Below, piece by piece: positions 43,246 to 53,230 of a stretch of DNA of 64,000 bases (position 1 is the stretch's first letter; each line of letters opens with the position of its first letter). The notes beneath the pieces are model-generated. The model was given only the letters and a program-made list of their open reading frames with translations, had not been told where the DNA came from and ran no database searches. The stretch is from the NCBI GenBank assembly GCA_021737275.1, contig JAIPEE010000001.1:1-64000 (forward strand). Reading direction: 5' to 3'. The translations under genes were made by a program, and so were the position numbers. Source of the stretch: Desulfobacterales bacterium. Lineage in GTDB: Bacteria; Desulfobacterota; Desulfobacteria; Desulfobacterales; JAIPEE01.

Positions 43246-45162
43246 TTACTGTTGTGCTAGCTGTCTATCCAAAAATTCTTTTGAATAAGTAATTTCACTT
43301 TTCTCTTTTAAATCAGTAACCCAGTCATTCAGAGCCTGCATCTGTTTTTGCTGCAACAGACGTTTTTCAATCTCCGCTTTTACAGACTCAAGTTCTTCCA
43401 GGTCCGGCTGTTTTCTCTCTTTCAGCTTAATAACATAATAACCTTTTGCCCCTTGTAAAGGTGTCTCAGCCACTCTGTTTTGCTCTGTCAGTTTAAAAGC
43501 TTCCGCTGAAATGCCCGGTTCATACCCAATTTCCGGAATCGCCGAATTTCTGTCAAAAAAACCGGTAGTAAGTACTTTCAGATTATATTTTCCCGCTCCA
43601 GCAGAAAATTCAGCACCATTTTTTATTGCCGCAATACTGTCAGCAGCATCTTTCATAGCAGCCTTTTCCTGATTATCTTTATTCAGATCCAAAATCACTT
43701 CTTCTTTTACGTCAACCAGTTCAGGAACTAAAGAATCAAACTTTTCAACAGGCTGAAGAATATAATATCCATCATCAAATTCCTGAACATCACTGATCGC
43801 ATTACGCTCCAGCGTAAAAGCTGCTGCAGCAAACCGGATCTTGTTGGCAATTTTCTCATCAGCCGGGCCGGCCGTCCTTGTAAAAAGATTTGTCGTATGG
43901 ACTTCAATTCCATGCTCTGATGCAACAGATGGAAAATCATTATCACCATATAACGTATCGGATACAGCAACAGATTCATCATAAGCGATACTTTGAGCTC
44001 TTTCAGCTACAAGCTTTTCTCTGATACCGGGAAAAGCTTCTTCAGCCGGTATAACGGTTTCCTCATTCACCTTTTCTACTTTAATAATATGCCACCCGAA
44101 CTGAGTTCGGACCGGTTCACTGATTTCCCCGGCCTTCATAGAAAAAGCCTTTTCCGCAAAAGGCGCTATCATTGATTCTTTTGCAAACTCACCAAGATAG
44201 CCGCCCTGATCTTTTGTAGGCCCTTCCGAATACTGCTTTGCCAGTTCGGCAAAATCTTTCCCGTCCTTTGCCATACTTTCAATTTCAGTCGCCTTTATTT
44301 TTTTCTCTTCTACAATTTCGGGTGTGGCATCAGAGGCCAGCTTTAACAAAATATGTCTGGCTTCAACAGTTTGTGGTTTTTTGAACTCTTCAGGGTTTGA
44401 ACTGTAATAGTCCTGAAGATCTTCATCCGTTATAATAATCTGATCTTTATAGTCTTCCGGTGAAAATCTGAGATAACTCACTCTTATTTCAGGTTCGGTC
44501 ATGTAAGATGTTTTGTTTTCATCAAAATAGGATTTGAGTGCATCCGCATCAGGTTGTTCTGTTTTATAGGTTTCCGGATCATACAGAATATAATCGATAT
44601 TAACTTCAGCCTCTTCCCAGTTATACCAGTCCCTAATTTCCTGATCGGAAACCTTTACGCTTTCGGTAACCATTGCACCTACTTTTTTCATAATCATGGT
44701 CTGCCGCTGCTGATTTTCAAAATCTTCAGGGGTCATACGCTGCCGGCTTAAAAGTTTCTGATAAAGCTCACCGTCAAAACTGCCATCACGCTGGAAATAG
44801 GGAAGTCCCCTGATGGTCTCTGACAGCTCAAGATCGGAAATTTTAATTTTAATTTTTTCAGCTTCCTGGAAAACCAGTTGCTGGGTGACAAGTTGTTCAA
44901 GCGCCCGCTGTTCAATCCCAAGCATTTTAATGGTTTCATCATTCAGATTATCGCCAAACCGCCGGCGAACATCATCAAGTACATTATTATAGGCAATACG
45001 GAACTCATCATACATGATCGGCACATCATTCACATGCGCTATCTCATTTGCCTTTCTTGACTTGTAGCCTTGCCCGCCCCAAAGGACAAAAACAAAAACG
45101 ATTGCGCCAAGAATAATCTTGATCATCCATGAACCTGCCTTTTTCCGCATAAAACCGAGCAT
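43246..45162 (-). CDS. ppiD: Membrane-anchored peptidyl-prolyl isomerase, PpiD/SurA type
   Basis: A 638-residue periplasmic foldase anchored by one N-terminal helix (IKIILGAIVFVFVLWGGQG). A SurA_N-like chaperone region follows (RKANEIAHVNDVPIMYDEF). A parvulin domain is at about 255-360: ARHILLKLASDA, FAELAKQYSEGPTKDQGGYLGEF and FGWHIIKVEKV. A second, degenerate parvulin-like region and a long C-terminal part complete the PpiD layout. It helps fold outer-membrane and exported proteins near the Sec translocon. The start MLGFMRKK is chosen for its AAGAGGG site. Confidence 0.9.
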   Translation of the reverse strand: MLGFMRKKAGSWMIKIILGAIVFVFVLWGGQGYKSRKANEIAHVNDVPIMYDEFRIAYNNVLDDVRRRFGDNLNDETIKMLGIEQRALEQLVTQQLVFQEAEKIKIKISDLELSETIRGLPYFQRDGSFDGELYQKLLSRQRMTPEDFENQQRQTMIMKKVGAMVTESVKVSDQEIRDWYNWEEAEVNIDYILYDPETYKTEQPDADALKSYFDENKTSYMTEPEIRVSYLRFSPEDYKDQIIITDEDLQDYYSSNPEEFKKPQTVEARHILLKLASDATPEIVEEKKIKATEIESMAKDGKDFAELAKQYSEGPTKDQGGYLGEFAKESMIAPFAEKAFSMKAGEISEPVRTQFGWHIIKVEKVNEETVIPAEEAFPGIREKLVAERAQSIAYDESVAVSDTLYGDNDFPSVASEHGIEVHTTNLFTRTAGPADEKIANKIRFAAAAFTLERNAISDVQEFDDGYYILQPVEKFDSLVPELVDVKEEVILDLNKDNQEKAAMKDAADSIAAIKNGAEFSAGAGKYNLKVLTTGFFDRNSAIPEIGYEPGISAEAFKLTEQNRVAETPLQGAKGYYVIKLKERKQPDLEELESVKAEIEKRLLQQKQMQALNDWVTDLKEKSEITYSKEFLDRQLAQQ

Positions 45163-45388
45163 AGAAACCCTCTTCTTGAAATTTGTTAATATCTGCAGCA
45201 AATACCTGCTGCACGCTGCAAAACCAATGTGGCAAATTTTGAAGAGAGACTATACGTGTTTATCACTAATTTTGTCAACAATTTCCAGCATGTGTTCCTA
45301 TTGAGTGCTTATTGTCTGCGTGTTTATGACGCAGGTTACGGCATCACTGTATTTTTTATTTGTGAAATTACAGGTGTTTAAATAAATG

Positions 45389-45417
45389 TTGACACTCCCC
45401 GCTTATTTTGTTACTTG
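45389..45417 (+). promoter_or_regulatory. Candidate promoter of the tRNA-Ala gene
   Basis: TTGACA (45389-45394) with TACTTG 17 bases later (45412-45417). The -10 is imperfect, but the position, about 17 bases before the mature tRNA 5' end, is right. A GC-rich CCCCGC lies within the spacer. Confidence 0.5.
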
Positions 45418-45433
45418 CCCTTTATTGTTTTTC

Positions 45434-45509
45434 GGGGCTGTAGCTCAGCTGGGAGAGCGCATGACTGGCAGTCATGAGGTCAGGGGTTCGAGCCCCCTCA
45501 GCTCCACCA
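45434..45509 (+). tRNA. tRNA-Ala (anticodon GGC)
   Basis: A 76-base cloverleaf. The acceptor stem GGGGCTG pairs with CAGCTCC (one G-U), the D arm contains AGCTCAGCTGGGAGAGC, the anticodon stem is CATGA/TCATG around loop CTGGCAG with anticodon GGC, and the T arm has GGTTCGAGCC. The CCA end is encoded. GGC reads GCC (and GCU) alanine codons. A promoter-like element stands before it and a terminator after it. Confidence 0.97.
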
Positions 45510-45518
45510 AAAAAGATT

Positions 45519-45556
45519 TTAAGGGTCTGCTTTTTGCCGACCCTTTTTATTTTTTT
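45519..45556 (+). terminator. Rho-independent terminator after tRNA-Ala
   Basis: AAGGGTC (45521-45527) pairs with GACCCTT (45539-45545), followed by TTTTATTTTTTT. It starts about ten bases after the CCA end. Confidence 0.88.
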
Positions 45557-45645
45557 AATCGTGTCCGAAATCTTTTTACAGGTAGCACTGAATAATTTGA
45601 TATTTATTTATTGAAGTTCTTTTTGATAATGCTACAATACCTATA

Positions 45646-46431
45646 ATGAAAATATCTGTAATTATAACAACATATAACCGCCCTGATGCCTTGCTAAAAG
45701 TTCTCGAAGGGCTTCAGCTTCAGACAAGACTGCCGGATGAAGTGAGAATTGCCGATGATGGCTCAGGTCGGGAAACGAAAGCGTCCATAATCCGTTTTTC
45801 CAAAACGGCAAAGTACCCCATTTCCCATGACCGGCAGGAAGATGACGGATTTCGAGCTGCCCGGATAAGAAACAAGGCAATAAAGCAATCTACCGGTGAA
45901 TATATCATCTTACTGGATGGCGACTGTATACCGGATAAACATCTGGTTTCAGATTATCTTGAACTGGCTGAACAAGGCTGTTTCTTTCAGGGTAAACGAG
46001 TTCTCATTGACCGGGCACTCTCCAGATCGTTTTCTGCCCTGGAGGCCAACTCGGCAATAGCAAAATTGAAATATTTTTTTTCCGGCAGGGTTTCCAACAG
46101 ACACCATCTGCTCCGGCTCACGATGTTTCCCGCACACAAATCAGAAAGCATGAGTGGCACCCGGAGTTGTAATATGGGTTTTTTCCGTAAAGACATCTAT
46201 GCGGTAAACGGTTTTAACGAAGAGTTTGTCGGCTGGGGCCGGGAAGATTCCGAGCTGGTAGCCCGCTTTTATACATATGGTTTAAAAAGAAAAACACACC
46301 CGTTTATGGCCGTTGTTTTTCATTTGTGGCATGAAGACAACAGCAGGAACAAACTCCAGGCTAATGACGACCTGCTCCGAAAAACAGTTGAATATAAAAC
46401 GATAAAATGTCGTAAGGGGTTGAATATATGA
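45646..46431 (+). CDS. Family 2 glycosyltransferase (GT-A fold)
   Basis: A 261-residue cytoplasmic transferase. The GT2 start is classical (ISVIITTYNRPDALLKVLEGL), with the DxD-type metal site in IILLDGDCIPDKH (about residues 87-99). The C-terminal acceptor region has RSCNMGFFRKDIYAVNGFNEEFVGWGREDSEL, typical of the galactosyl/N-acetylgalactosaminyl-like C-terminal module. It is first in a plus-strand row of LPS glycosylation genes converging with the lipid A operon, so core or O-antigen assembly is likely. Sugar donor unknown. No clear ribosome site. Confidence 0.9.
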   Translation: MKISVIITTYNRPDALLKVLEGLQLQTRLPDEVRIADDGSGRETKASIIRFSKTAKYPISHDRQEDDGFRAARIRNKAIKQSTGEYIILLDGDCIPDKHLVSDYLELAEQGCFFQGKRVLIDRALSRSFSALEANSAIAKLKYFFSGRVSNRHHLLRLTMFPAHKSESMSGTRSCNMGFFRKDIYAVNGFNEEFVGWGREDSELVARFYTYGLKRKTHPFMAVVFHLWHEDNSRNKLQANDDLLRKTVEYKTIKCRKGLNI

Positions 46432-46480
46432 TGTCCTGCCGCCGGCGGACATCTGCCTGAATAGTATACAGGAGGATCAT

Positions 46481-47770
46481 ATGGATAAGCACTGGCTCAT
46501 TTTGGCGCACTGTTTTAATATGGATGGTCGTGCAGCCAGTCAGACAATCACTGATCGAATTCCTTATCTTTTGGATCGTGCCGTTACACCCGTTGTATTA
46601 AGTGCGCCGACAGGAACTAAGGATGACAGGTTTCCGCATGCCCGGGTTCTGTCACCGGCTCCTTCCGGTATCATTTTTGAACTGCGTCATATCATAAAAA
46701 ATAAAATTCAAAATAATTTTGCCCGCAACATTTTCAAAGGATTGATTACATTAATACTTTTGCCTTTTTACATTATTGAAAAGATTTTTATCCATCTGGA
46801 CAGCCACTGGTCATGGTTTTTAAGTGCCTTTCCAAGAAGTTTTTTTCTTATAAAAAAGTTCAAACCCCGGATTATCTATTCTACTGCAGGCCCTTCCAGC
46901 ACTCATGTAACAGCATTTCTTTTAAAAAAATATTTTAAACTTCCATGGGTTGCGGAAATACATGACCCTTTGATTTATGATGAAGAAACAAAAAAAAATC
47001 AGCGTTACAAATTTAATAAATGTCTTGAAAAAAAGATATTTTCCAAAGCAGATGCCATCATCTATTTTACGGATAACGCACTTAAAAATGCTGTAAACAG
47101 AAACTTCCCCAGGGAGAACACCTATGTTATTCGGCCCGGCGCTAATCCGCCGGGTATTGCGAATACACCCTATCAAAAAAGAAAACGGTTACATTTCGGT
47201 TATTTCGGATCTTTGACGGGGAGCAGAAATTTATGTGGTTTCATTCAGGCCCTTTATGAATTGACAACTGAAAAGCCCGAGTGGAAACATCTGTTATGTC
47301 TGGATACGTTCGGCTGCAATCTGGACGCCGCCTCCCGTGAGTGCCTCAACAGATATCCATTGGATGATATAATCAGCGTACATGGCCGTCTTGAGCATGA
47401 TCCGCTCACCAATAAAAGCGGCCGTCAACAGGTTATTGAGGCTATGCGGCAAAGTGATGTATTATTGCTTGTTCACGGCAGCAATGACAGATATACCAAT
47501 GAATATATTCCCTCAAAATTATATGAATACCTGCTAACCAACCGGCCCGTTCTGGGAATTGCAGCAAAAAACTCAGAATTGGAAACCATTTTACAAAATG
47601 AACACCATCATGTTATAAATGGCACAAACGTTACTGATATAAAACAACAGATGTCAGACTTAATCCGTACCTGGGAAAAATCAGATTTGCCGGATTTAAA
47701 ACCGGATACGCCGTATACTGTCGATAAGGCAGTTGATCAGTTGTTCAGTATTATAAAAAATGTAAGTTAA
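46481..47770 (+). CDS. GT-B fold glycosyltransferase (family 4-like)
   Basis: A 429-residue transferase preceded by AGGAGG. The N-terminal half has a GT4-like acceptor domain (HWLILAHCFNMDGRAASQTI, PRIIYSTAGPSSTHVTAFLLKK, PWVAEIHDPLIYD). The C-terminal donor domain has YVIRPGANPP, LHFGYFGSLTG and NEYIPSKLYEYLLTNRPVLGI. It acts at the cytoplasmic face on LPS core or O-chain precursors. Donor and acceptor cannot be named. It sits 50 bases after the GT2 gene. Confidence 0.88.
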   Translation: MDKHWLILAHCFNMDGRAASQTITDRIPYLLDRAVTPVVLSAPTGTKDDRFPHARVLSPAPSGIIFELRHIIKNKIQNNFARNIFKGLITLILLPFYIIEKIFIHLDSHWSWFLSAFPRSFFLIKKFKPRIIYSTAGPSSTHVTAFLLKKYFKLPWVAEIHDPLIYDEETKKNQRYKFNKCLEKKIFSKADAIIYFTDNALKNAVNRNFPRENTYVIRPGANPPGIANTPYQKRKRLHFGYFGSLTGSRNLCGFIQALYELTTEKPEWKHLLCLDTFGCNLDAASRECLNRYPLDDIISVHGRLEHDPLTNKSGRQQVIEAMRQSDVLLLVHGSNDRYTNEYIPSKLYEYLLTNRPVLGIAAKNSELETILQNEHHHVINGTNVTDIKQQMSDLIRTWEKSDLPDLKPDTPYTVDKAVDQLFSIIKNVS

Positions 47771-47802
47771 ACGATTATTAACAGGAAAGCACATTATCAC
47801 CT

Positions 47803-49080
47803 GTGACCATAAACGGACTAAAATTTGGAAACATTCTGGAACTGATAAGTAAATCAATACCGGTTCTTCTGGGTATTTTTATTTTTTTAAATCCTTTTCC
47901 GCACAATACCGGTACCAGAGAGATCGTTTATACCCTGACTGTTTTTTTTGTTATTCTTCTACTGTGTACAAAAAAGTACAAATTCTCATTCAGCTCACCA
48001 TTAGCAATTCCTTTTTTACTGCTTACCGGATGGGTTATTATCACACATATTTTTGCACTGGACCCGAAAGACAGTATTCGTGATTCATATTCTCATTTAA
48101 TAAAATATATTGTTATATATTTTATCCTCATTAACTGTATAGCTACTGAAAAACATTTTCTAATCTTCATTAATATCATAATTGTATCGGTTACATTATT
48201 TGCCGTTGCCGCTTTGATTTATTTTTATTTTATTGAAGGACATCTTCTGACAGAAAGATTTGGAATTTCTTTTAAAAATTCTGCAACAAATATAATCGGC
48301 TTTTCAACCATTTCAGCTTTCCTTTTTTCCTTGAGCTTTTTTTTTTCTGCCGGGCATATTCGAAAAAAATTATTATATTTTTCTACTATGGTACCGCTTT
48401 TTGCGGCTTCCTTTCTGACCCAGTCAAGGGCGGATATTGTTGCACTGGTAGTTTCAATATCTGTCATCCTGGCCATTAAAAGCAAAAAAATTATGGCTCT
48501 TATTTTGATGTTATTGATTGCCATCAGTATTTTAAGCCCATTATCCGATCGCTTTTTGGAAAAAAAACGTTATAAAGTTCGTTCAGGATTATTGCTATAC
48601 TCTCTGGAAATTATTAAGGCGAACCCCCTTTGGGGAACGGGTTTTTCCATTGATACTTTCCAGAATCACAAACTGATCAAGGCCAAGCAATACCTGGAAA
48701 AAATACCTGAAGAATACAGACGCCACGGTAAAGCATTCAACTTTCCGCACAGTATTTTTCTGAGCATTGCGATTCGATCGGGACTACCGGCCCTGCTTTT
48801 ATATCTTTTAATTTTAATAACCGCAGCTGTTTTATGCTTAAGGCTTCAAAAATATGGCCGTAATAGTTTTATCAGGCAATGGAGCAATACGTTGCTGGCA
48901 GCCCTGATGATGTTCATTATCAAGGGCGCTGTAGAACCGGCATTTACACATCTTGTGGATACCATTTTTTATACAATCCTGGCCATGATCACCATACTCT
49001 GGCGTTTAAACACAATCGGTTCTGACCCGGAATATATCAAACAACAGATAACGGAGAGTGCTTCCGGCAGTAATATGTAG
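47803..49080 (+). CDS. O-antigen ligase/polymerase-like membrane protein (Wzy/WaaL superfamily)
   Basis: A 425-residue polytopic protein with about 10-12 membrane helices and a GTG start. The main periplasmic loop carries RSGLLLYSLEIIKANPLWGTGFSIDTF and a following HGKAFNFPHSIFLSIAIRSGLPAL, the Wzy_C/O-antigen ligase signature with the conserved His in the large loop. It would either ligate O-antigen to lipid A-core or polymerise repeat units. Its place among core glycosyltransferases and beside the lipid A operon favours ligase, but sequence cannot separate the two. Confidence 0.87.
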   Translation: MTINGLKFGNILELISKSIPVLLGIFIFLNPFPHNTGTREIVYTLTVFFVILLLCTKKYKFSFSSPLAIPFLLLTGWVIITHIFALDPKDSIRDSYSHLIKYIVIYFILINCIATEKHFLIFINIIIVSVTLFAVAALIYFYFIEGHLLTERFGISFKNSATNIIGFSTISAFLFSLSFFFSAGHIRKKLLYFSTMVPLFAASFLTQSRADIVALVVSISVILAIKSKKIMALILMLLIAISILSPLSDRFLEKKRYKVRSGLLLYSLEIIKANPLWGTGFSIDTFQNHKLIKAKQYLEKIPEEYRRHGKAFNFPHSIFLSIAIRSGLPALLLYLLILITAAVLCLRLQKYGRNSFIRQWSNTLLAALMMFIIKGAVEPAFTHLVDTIFYTILAMITILWRLNTIGSDPEYIKQQITESASGSNM

Positions 49081-49197
49081 ATTTGAATGAAAAAGATTCA
49101 TCGTATATAGTTTGTTTTCAATGAGATAAACAGCTTTTATTACGATGCGGCCTTAAAATTGATCAGCCTGTTTAAAAAACTACAGGATTCGAATTTC

Positions 49198-50322
49198 ATG
49201 AAAACAGCTCTTCTTGTAAAACGCTTTACCTTGTCCGGAGGCAAGGAACGATATGTCGTCGAGCTTGCCCGTGCCTTAAAGCAGCAGGGACACGATGTCC
49301 ATATCTTTGCCTGTCAATGTGATCAAGCACTTTTAAAGGAGATAATCTTTCATCCGGTTGTCTCACGCTTCAAAATATTTAGCGTTCTCAACACGATTTC
49401 GTTCATAAGAGAAACAGCAAAGATGTTGTCCGGACAAACATTTGACATTATCCATTCCCATGAACGCAATTATACACAGAAAATTCTGACGCTGCACAGT
49501 CTTTCATATTGTGAGGGTTTGGAAAAATACTCTTTTTTAAGAAGGATCGATCAGAAATACTTCAGCCTGAGAAGCTTGCTTTACCTCTGGCTTGAAAAAC
49601 GTCAGATGAAATCACCCTGGCTCATTTCTGTTTCTCAGGTGGTTTCACGTGATGTGGAAAAATATTATGGCCGGTCCGGTAACATTGTTATCATACCGCC
49701 CGGTGTTGACACGGAGCGGTTCAATCCAGCCAATATTAAAAAACGCCGAAAACAGGCAAGAAAAGAAAACGGTTTGCAGGAAAATGAGCTTGCCGTGCTG
49801 TTTGTCGGATCGGCATTTCAGCGCAAGGGACTGGAAAAACTTTTGTCTGAAATCAGGGACAATATGCGATTGTTTGTTGTGGGTAAAGGCGATAAATTGG
49901 CAAAATTTAATCGGCTCATAAAAAAGTATGGCATAGAAAAAAAAGTGATACTTACCGGAATACAAAAGGATGTGCAAAAATACTACGCGCTGGCGGATAT
50001 GGTCGTGCTGCCGTCCAGCTCTGAAGCTTTCGGTATGAGTATACTGGAGGGAATGACATGCGGACTGCCGGTCATTGTATCCGGTAATTGCGGTGTGGCG
50101 GACCTTATTGAACACAACCGGAACGGCCTTGTAATGAAAACGGATTCTGATCTGGGAAAATATTTACATCAATTACACTCAAAGGAAGAGCGTTTGCGGT
50201 TGGGAACACAAGCTGAAGAGACAGCAAGAACCTACACCTGGGAAAGGGTAGGGCTTGCCCATGAAGCATTTTACAAGCAGGTTCTTGAAAATAAGCGTCA
50301 TAATAATGACCGAAGCGCTTAA
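49198..50322 (+). CDS. Family 4 glycosyltransferase, LPS core type (WaaG-like)
   Basis: A 374-residue GT-B enzyme. MKTALLVKRFTLSGGKERYV fits the WaaG start, followed by DIIHSHERNY. The donor domain has VIIPPGVDTERFNP, VLFVGSAFQRKGLEKLL and the GT4 signature LPSSSEAFGMSILEGMTCGLPVIVS with its conserved Glu residues. The ATG at 49198 is preferred over an upstream TTG because it aligns with the family start and has AGGA ahead. It probably adds a hexose to inner-core heptose. Confidence 0.9.
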   Translation: MKTALLVKRFTLSGGKERYVVELARALKQQGHDVHIFACQCDQALLKEIIFHPVVSRFKIFSVLNTISFIRETAKMLSGQTFDIIHSHERNYTQKILTLHSLSYCEGLEKYSFLRRIDQKYFSLRSLLYLWLEKRQMKSPWLISVSQVVSRDVEKYYGRSGNIVIIPPGVDTERFNPANIKKRRKQARKENGLQENELAVLFVGSAFQRKGLEKLLSEIRDNMRLFVVGKGDKLAKFNRLIKKYGIEKKVILTGIQKDVQKYYALADMVVLPSSSEAFGMSILEGMTCGLPVIVSGNCGVADLIEHNRNGLVMKTDSDLGKYLHQLHSKEERLRLGTQAEETARTYTWERVGLAHEAFYKQVLENKRHNNDRSA

Positions 50323-50346
50323 AGTGAATATAATAAATGGATAATA

Positions 50347-51042
50347 ATGGACGAATATTATAATAAAAACTTTTTTATCTCCATAACATGCAAAAAACAA
50401 TTCATGTCTGACAAGATGCTGGAACTTTTGAATGACCCCGATCTGTTTCTGGACAGAGAAGACACAAATATTATTCAAAATAATTTCAAAAGCAAGCTTG
50501 GCATTATCCAGCTGGATGGCAAAAAGATTGTCATCAAACGTCATAATTATAAGTCTGCCTGGCACCGGTTTAAACGATATTTCAGAAAAACGCGGGCCGG
50601 GAGAAACTGGTATTTTACAAAATTCTTATTGGCCAATGGCATATGGGTGCCGGCCCCTGTGGCTTATGTTGAAAAACGTATCGGCTGTTTACGCGGCATG
50701 TCCTATTTTATGTATGAATATATTGACGGTATAACCGGTGAAGCCTATTTTAAAAATATTATAAACGACCATGCTAAAATTGAACATGCTATAGATCTGG
50801 TTATAATTCTCATGAATAAAATAAAGGACCTGCATTTAATTCATGGGGATTTAAGAATGTCAAACCTGATTTTCAAAAACGATAAAATCTGTCTGCTGGA
50901 CCTGGATGACATCAAGCCCATAACCTGGTATCAGGTAAACCATTATAAAACCAGAGACATCCGCGGCTTAAAAAAGGATATTGGCTATAATATCCCCCCC
51001 ACTATTCAAAGTCGCTTTCTCAAACGACTGGAAAATCTTTGA
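50347..51042 (+). CDS. LPS core kinase (WaaP/RfaP-like)
   Basis: A 231-residue protein of the lipopolysaccharide kinase family, related to eukaryotic-type kinases. It has IVIKRHNYKSAWHRFKRYFR with the ATP-site Lys, the catalytic loop LIHGDLRMSNLIFKN (Asp near residue 168) and the metal-binding DLDD. Such enzymes phosphorylate core heptose or Kdo and strengthen the outer membrane. It ends the plus-strand glycosylation row, 24 bases after the WaaG-like gene, and converges with waaC. Confidence 0.87.
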   Translation: MDEYYNKNFFISITCKKQFMSDKMLELLNDPDLFLDREDTNIIQNNFKSKLGIIQLDGKKIVIKRHNYKSAWHRFKRYFRKTRAGRNWYFTKFLLANGIWVPAPVAYVEKRIGCLRGMSYFMYEYIDGITGEAYFKNIINDHAKIEHAIDLVIILMNKIKDLHLIHGDLRMSNLIFKNDKICLLDLDDIKPITWYQVNHYKTRDIRGLKKDIGYNIPPTIQSRFLKRLENL

Positions 51043-51123
51043 TCTATTTTACCTTCCGGAGGTTTTGAATTGTTGATAAACGGAATAAATAGTTTTTATT
51101 ACAATGCATGAATAAGTAATTGT

Positions 51124-52170
51124 CTATAGCAACTTCAAACAACCATCAAGAACCTGATCAACACTGATTTCATTCATACAGGCAGTTGTATCAAGCCGGC
51201 ACTGACGTTTAAAACAGGGGCTGCATTCGAGATCCCGGCGAATGACCTGGTGACTGGGCCCATAGGGGCCGGTCCGCCATGGTGCGGTGGGACCGAAAAT
51301 TGCCACCACAGGCGTTTCAACTGCCGCTGCCAGATGCATGGGGCCGGTATCTGTAGATACAACCAGTTTTGCCTTTTGGTAAAGTGCGGCCAGTTCAAGT
51401 AATGATGTACGACCCGCCATATTGACTGAACTGTTTTTCATACCAAACATTATATCTTCAATAATCGGTATATCATCATCTGCACCGGTAAAAACAATAG
51501 CGGCATTATGTTGGTCTGTCAGACGATCTGCCAGCTCAGCAAACTTCGCATTCGGCCAGAGTTTGGTATCCCACTTTGCAACAGGATTAATGGGGATAAG
51601 TACCTTATCGCTATCTATCTGAGATTCCATTAACAGGGAATCAACACGCAAATGATCTTTTTTTGAAACCGGAAGTTTGTAAATAATTTCCCTTGTATGG
51701 ATATCCAGCGCGTCAAGAAGCATGAGACTGCGAATCATGGCATGGGTATCCATAGCCACAGGCGGAACACGTTTATTTAAAAAAATATAGCTGTGTTCCA
51801 TATGCTCCATGCCCTTATCAAATCCCATTTTCATATCACCATGGGCAAGCCATATGAGCATGCCGCTTTTTAATAATGCATGGAAATCGATAATCAGATC
51901 ATAGTGTGTATCGCGAAGCGCTTTAATAAACGCTGATGCCTCTTTGAGGCTCTGCCGGCACCGTCGGGTTTTTAAATCTTTTACCCAGCGTTTTCTTTTG
52001 GATACCAGTACCCGGTCTAACGCCTCATGCCCCATTATTAAACTTGCAGCAGCCTCTTCAACAATCCAGGTGATTTTTGCATCGGGATATTGTTTCTTCA
52101 ATGCATTAAGTGCAGGCAGGGTATGGAGAACATCGCCAATAGCACTGAGTTTTACAATCAGTATATTCAC
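51124..52170 (-). CDS. waaC: LPS heptosyltransferase I
   Basis: GT9-family enzyme that adds the first heptose to Kdo-lipid A. The 348-residue chain starts MNILIVKLSAIGDVLHTLPAL, the WaaC signature, and has IPINPVAKWDTKLWP, VFTGADDD and the donor-site stretch VVSTDTGPMHLAAAVETPVVAIFG. The C-terminus has a cysteine-rich segment (CSPCFKRQCR). It overlaps waaF by four bases (ATGA), so the two are translationally coupled. It is the last gene of the minus-strand LPS operon. Confidence 0.93.
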   Translation of the reverse strand: MNILIVKLSAIGDVLHTLPALNALKKQYPDAKITWIVEEAAASLIMGHEALDRVLVSKRKRWVKDLKTRRCRQSLKEASAFIKALRDTHYDLIIDFHALLKSGMLIWLAHGDMKMGFDKGMEHMEHSYIFLNKRVPPVAMDTHAMIRSLMLLDALDIHTREIIYKLPVSKKDHLRVDSLLMESQIDSDKVLIPINPVAKWDTKLWPNAKFAELADRLTDQHNAAIVFTGADDDIPIIEDIMFGMKNSSVNMAGRTSLLELAALYQKAKLVVSTDTGPMHLAAAVETPVVAIFGPTAPWRTGPYGPSHQVIRRDLECSPCFKRQCRLDTTACMNEISVDQVLDGCLKLL

Positions 52171-53222
52171 GATTTATAACCGTCTGAAATTATTTTTTCT
52201 GCAACATGATAAACCATATCGACCGTAACAGCCTCCATACAGCGATGTGTTTTCTGTGTACATTCAGGCTTCATACACGGGCTACAGTCTGTGGGAACCC
52301 GAACGATAAGGCTCTCCGGACTATCCGGATAGGTTGTTGTGTGGTTGGTTGATCCAAAAATAGCGATTTGAGGAATATGCATGGCTGCAGCGGCATGCAT
52401 CAGGCCGGAGTCATTGGTGATAAATAACCTGCATTGCGCGATCAGAGCAAAAGCTTCTCTCAGATTTGTTTTACCACAGGTATTAATACAGTTTTCGCCA
52501 ATTAACGCCTTTATCTGTTTACCCAGTTCAGCTTCACCTGGAGCGCCAAAAATAATAAAATGTGTTTTATATAAACCGGAAAGCCGCTTACACACCTCTG
52601 CAAATCGTTCCGGAATCCAGCGTTTGGCATTACCATATGCGGCACCGGGGTTAATACCGATAAGGATTCGTCCTTTGACAACTCTATTGTTTTGCAAAAA
52701 TGTTTCGGCATTCAACATTTCCGATTCAGAAATGATCAGATCCATTGAACGTCCATCGGTATTTATTGATGCACCTTCAAGGATACCCAGGTAGTAATCT
52801 ACCTGATGGCGTTTCTTATGTGCCGGCGTCATTGGAATACTATGCGTCAGTAAAAGACTCCGGGCATCAGTATTGTAGCCTATCCGGACAGGTATTCGCC
52901 CCAACCGGGAGATTAAAGCCGCTTCAAATGCATTTTGAAGAAGAAATGCCAAATCGAATTTTTCTGATCTCAGATCTTTTCCAAGTTGAAACTTTCCCCT
53001 GATTCCCCGGTGTCTGCCATTTGCTTCATAAACCATAATTTTATCAACGTATGGATTGTTATTATAAATTGGCCCGACCCATGGTTTTGCCAGGATTGTT
53101 ATTTCCGCATCCAAAAAATTTTTACGAAGTGCACGGGTTGCAGGTGTACTCATGATGGCATCACCAACCCAGTTGGCTGCCCGAACAACTATCCGTTGAA
53201 TATTTTTAAAATCATGCCTCAT
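52167..53222 (-). CDS. waaF: LPS heptosyltransferase II
   Basis: GT9 enzyme that adds the second heptose. The start MRHDFKNIQRIVVRAANWVGDA matches the WaaF N-terminus and avoids a 60-base overlap with lpxL that a longer frame would create, although no good ribosome site precedes it. Motifs include IGINPGAAYGNAKRWIPERF and FITNDSGLMHAAAAMHIPQIAIFGST. A cysteine-rich C-terminal segment (CSPCMKPEC) parallels the one in waaC. 351 residues, normal length. Confidence 0.92.
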   Translation of the reverse strand: MRHDFKNIQRIVVRAANWVGDAIMSTPATRALRKNFLDAEITILAKPWVGPIYNNNPYVDKIMVYEANGRHRGIRGKFQLGKDLRSEKFDLAFLLQNAFEAALISRLGRIPVRIGYNTDARSLLLTHSIPMTPAHKKRHQVDYYLGILEGASINTDGRSMDLIISESEMLNAETFLQNNRVVKGRILIGINPGAAYGNAKRWIPERFAEVCKRLSGLYKTHFIIFGAPGEAELGKQIKALIGENCINTCGKTNLREAFALIAQCRLFITNDSGLMHAAAAMHIPQIAIFGSTNHTTTYPDSPESLIVRVPTDCSPCMKPECTQKTHRCMEAVTVDMVYHVAEKIISDGYKS

Positions 53223-53230
53223 AGTAAATA

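Noticed and set aside
45386-45595. 69-codon plus-strand frame
   Set aside because: It reads straight through the tRNA-Ala gene and its terminator.
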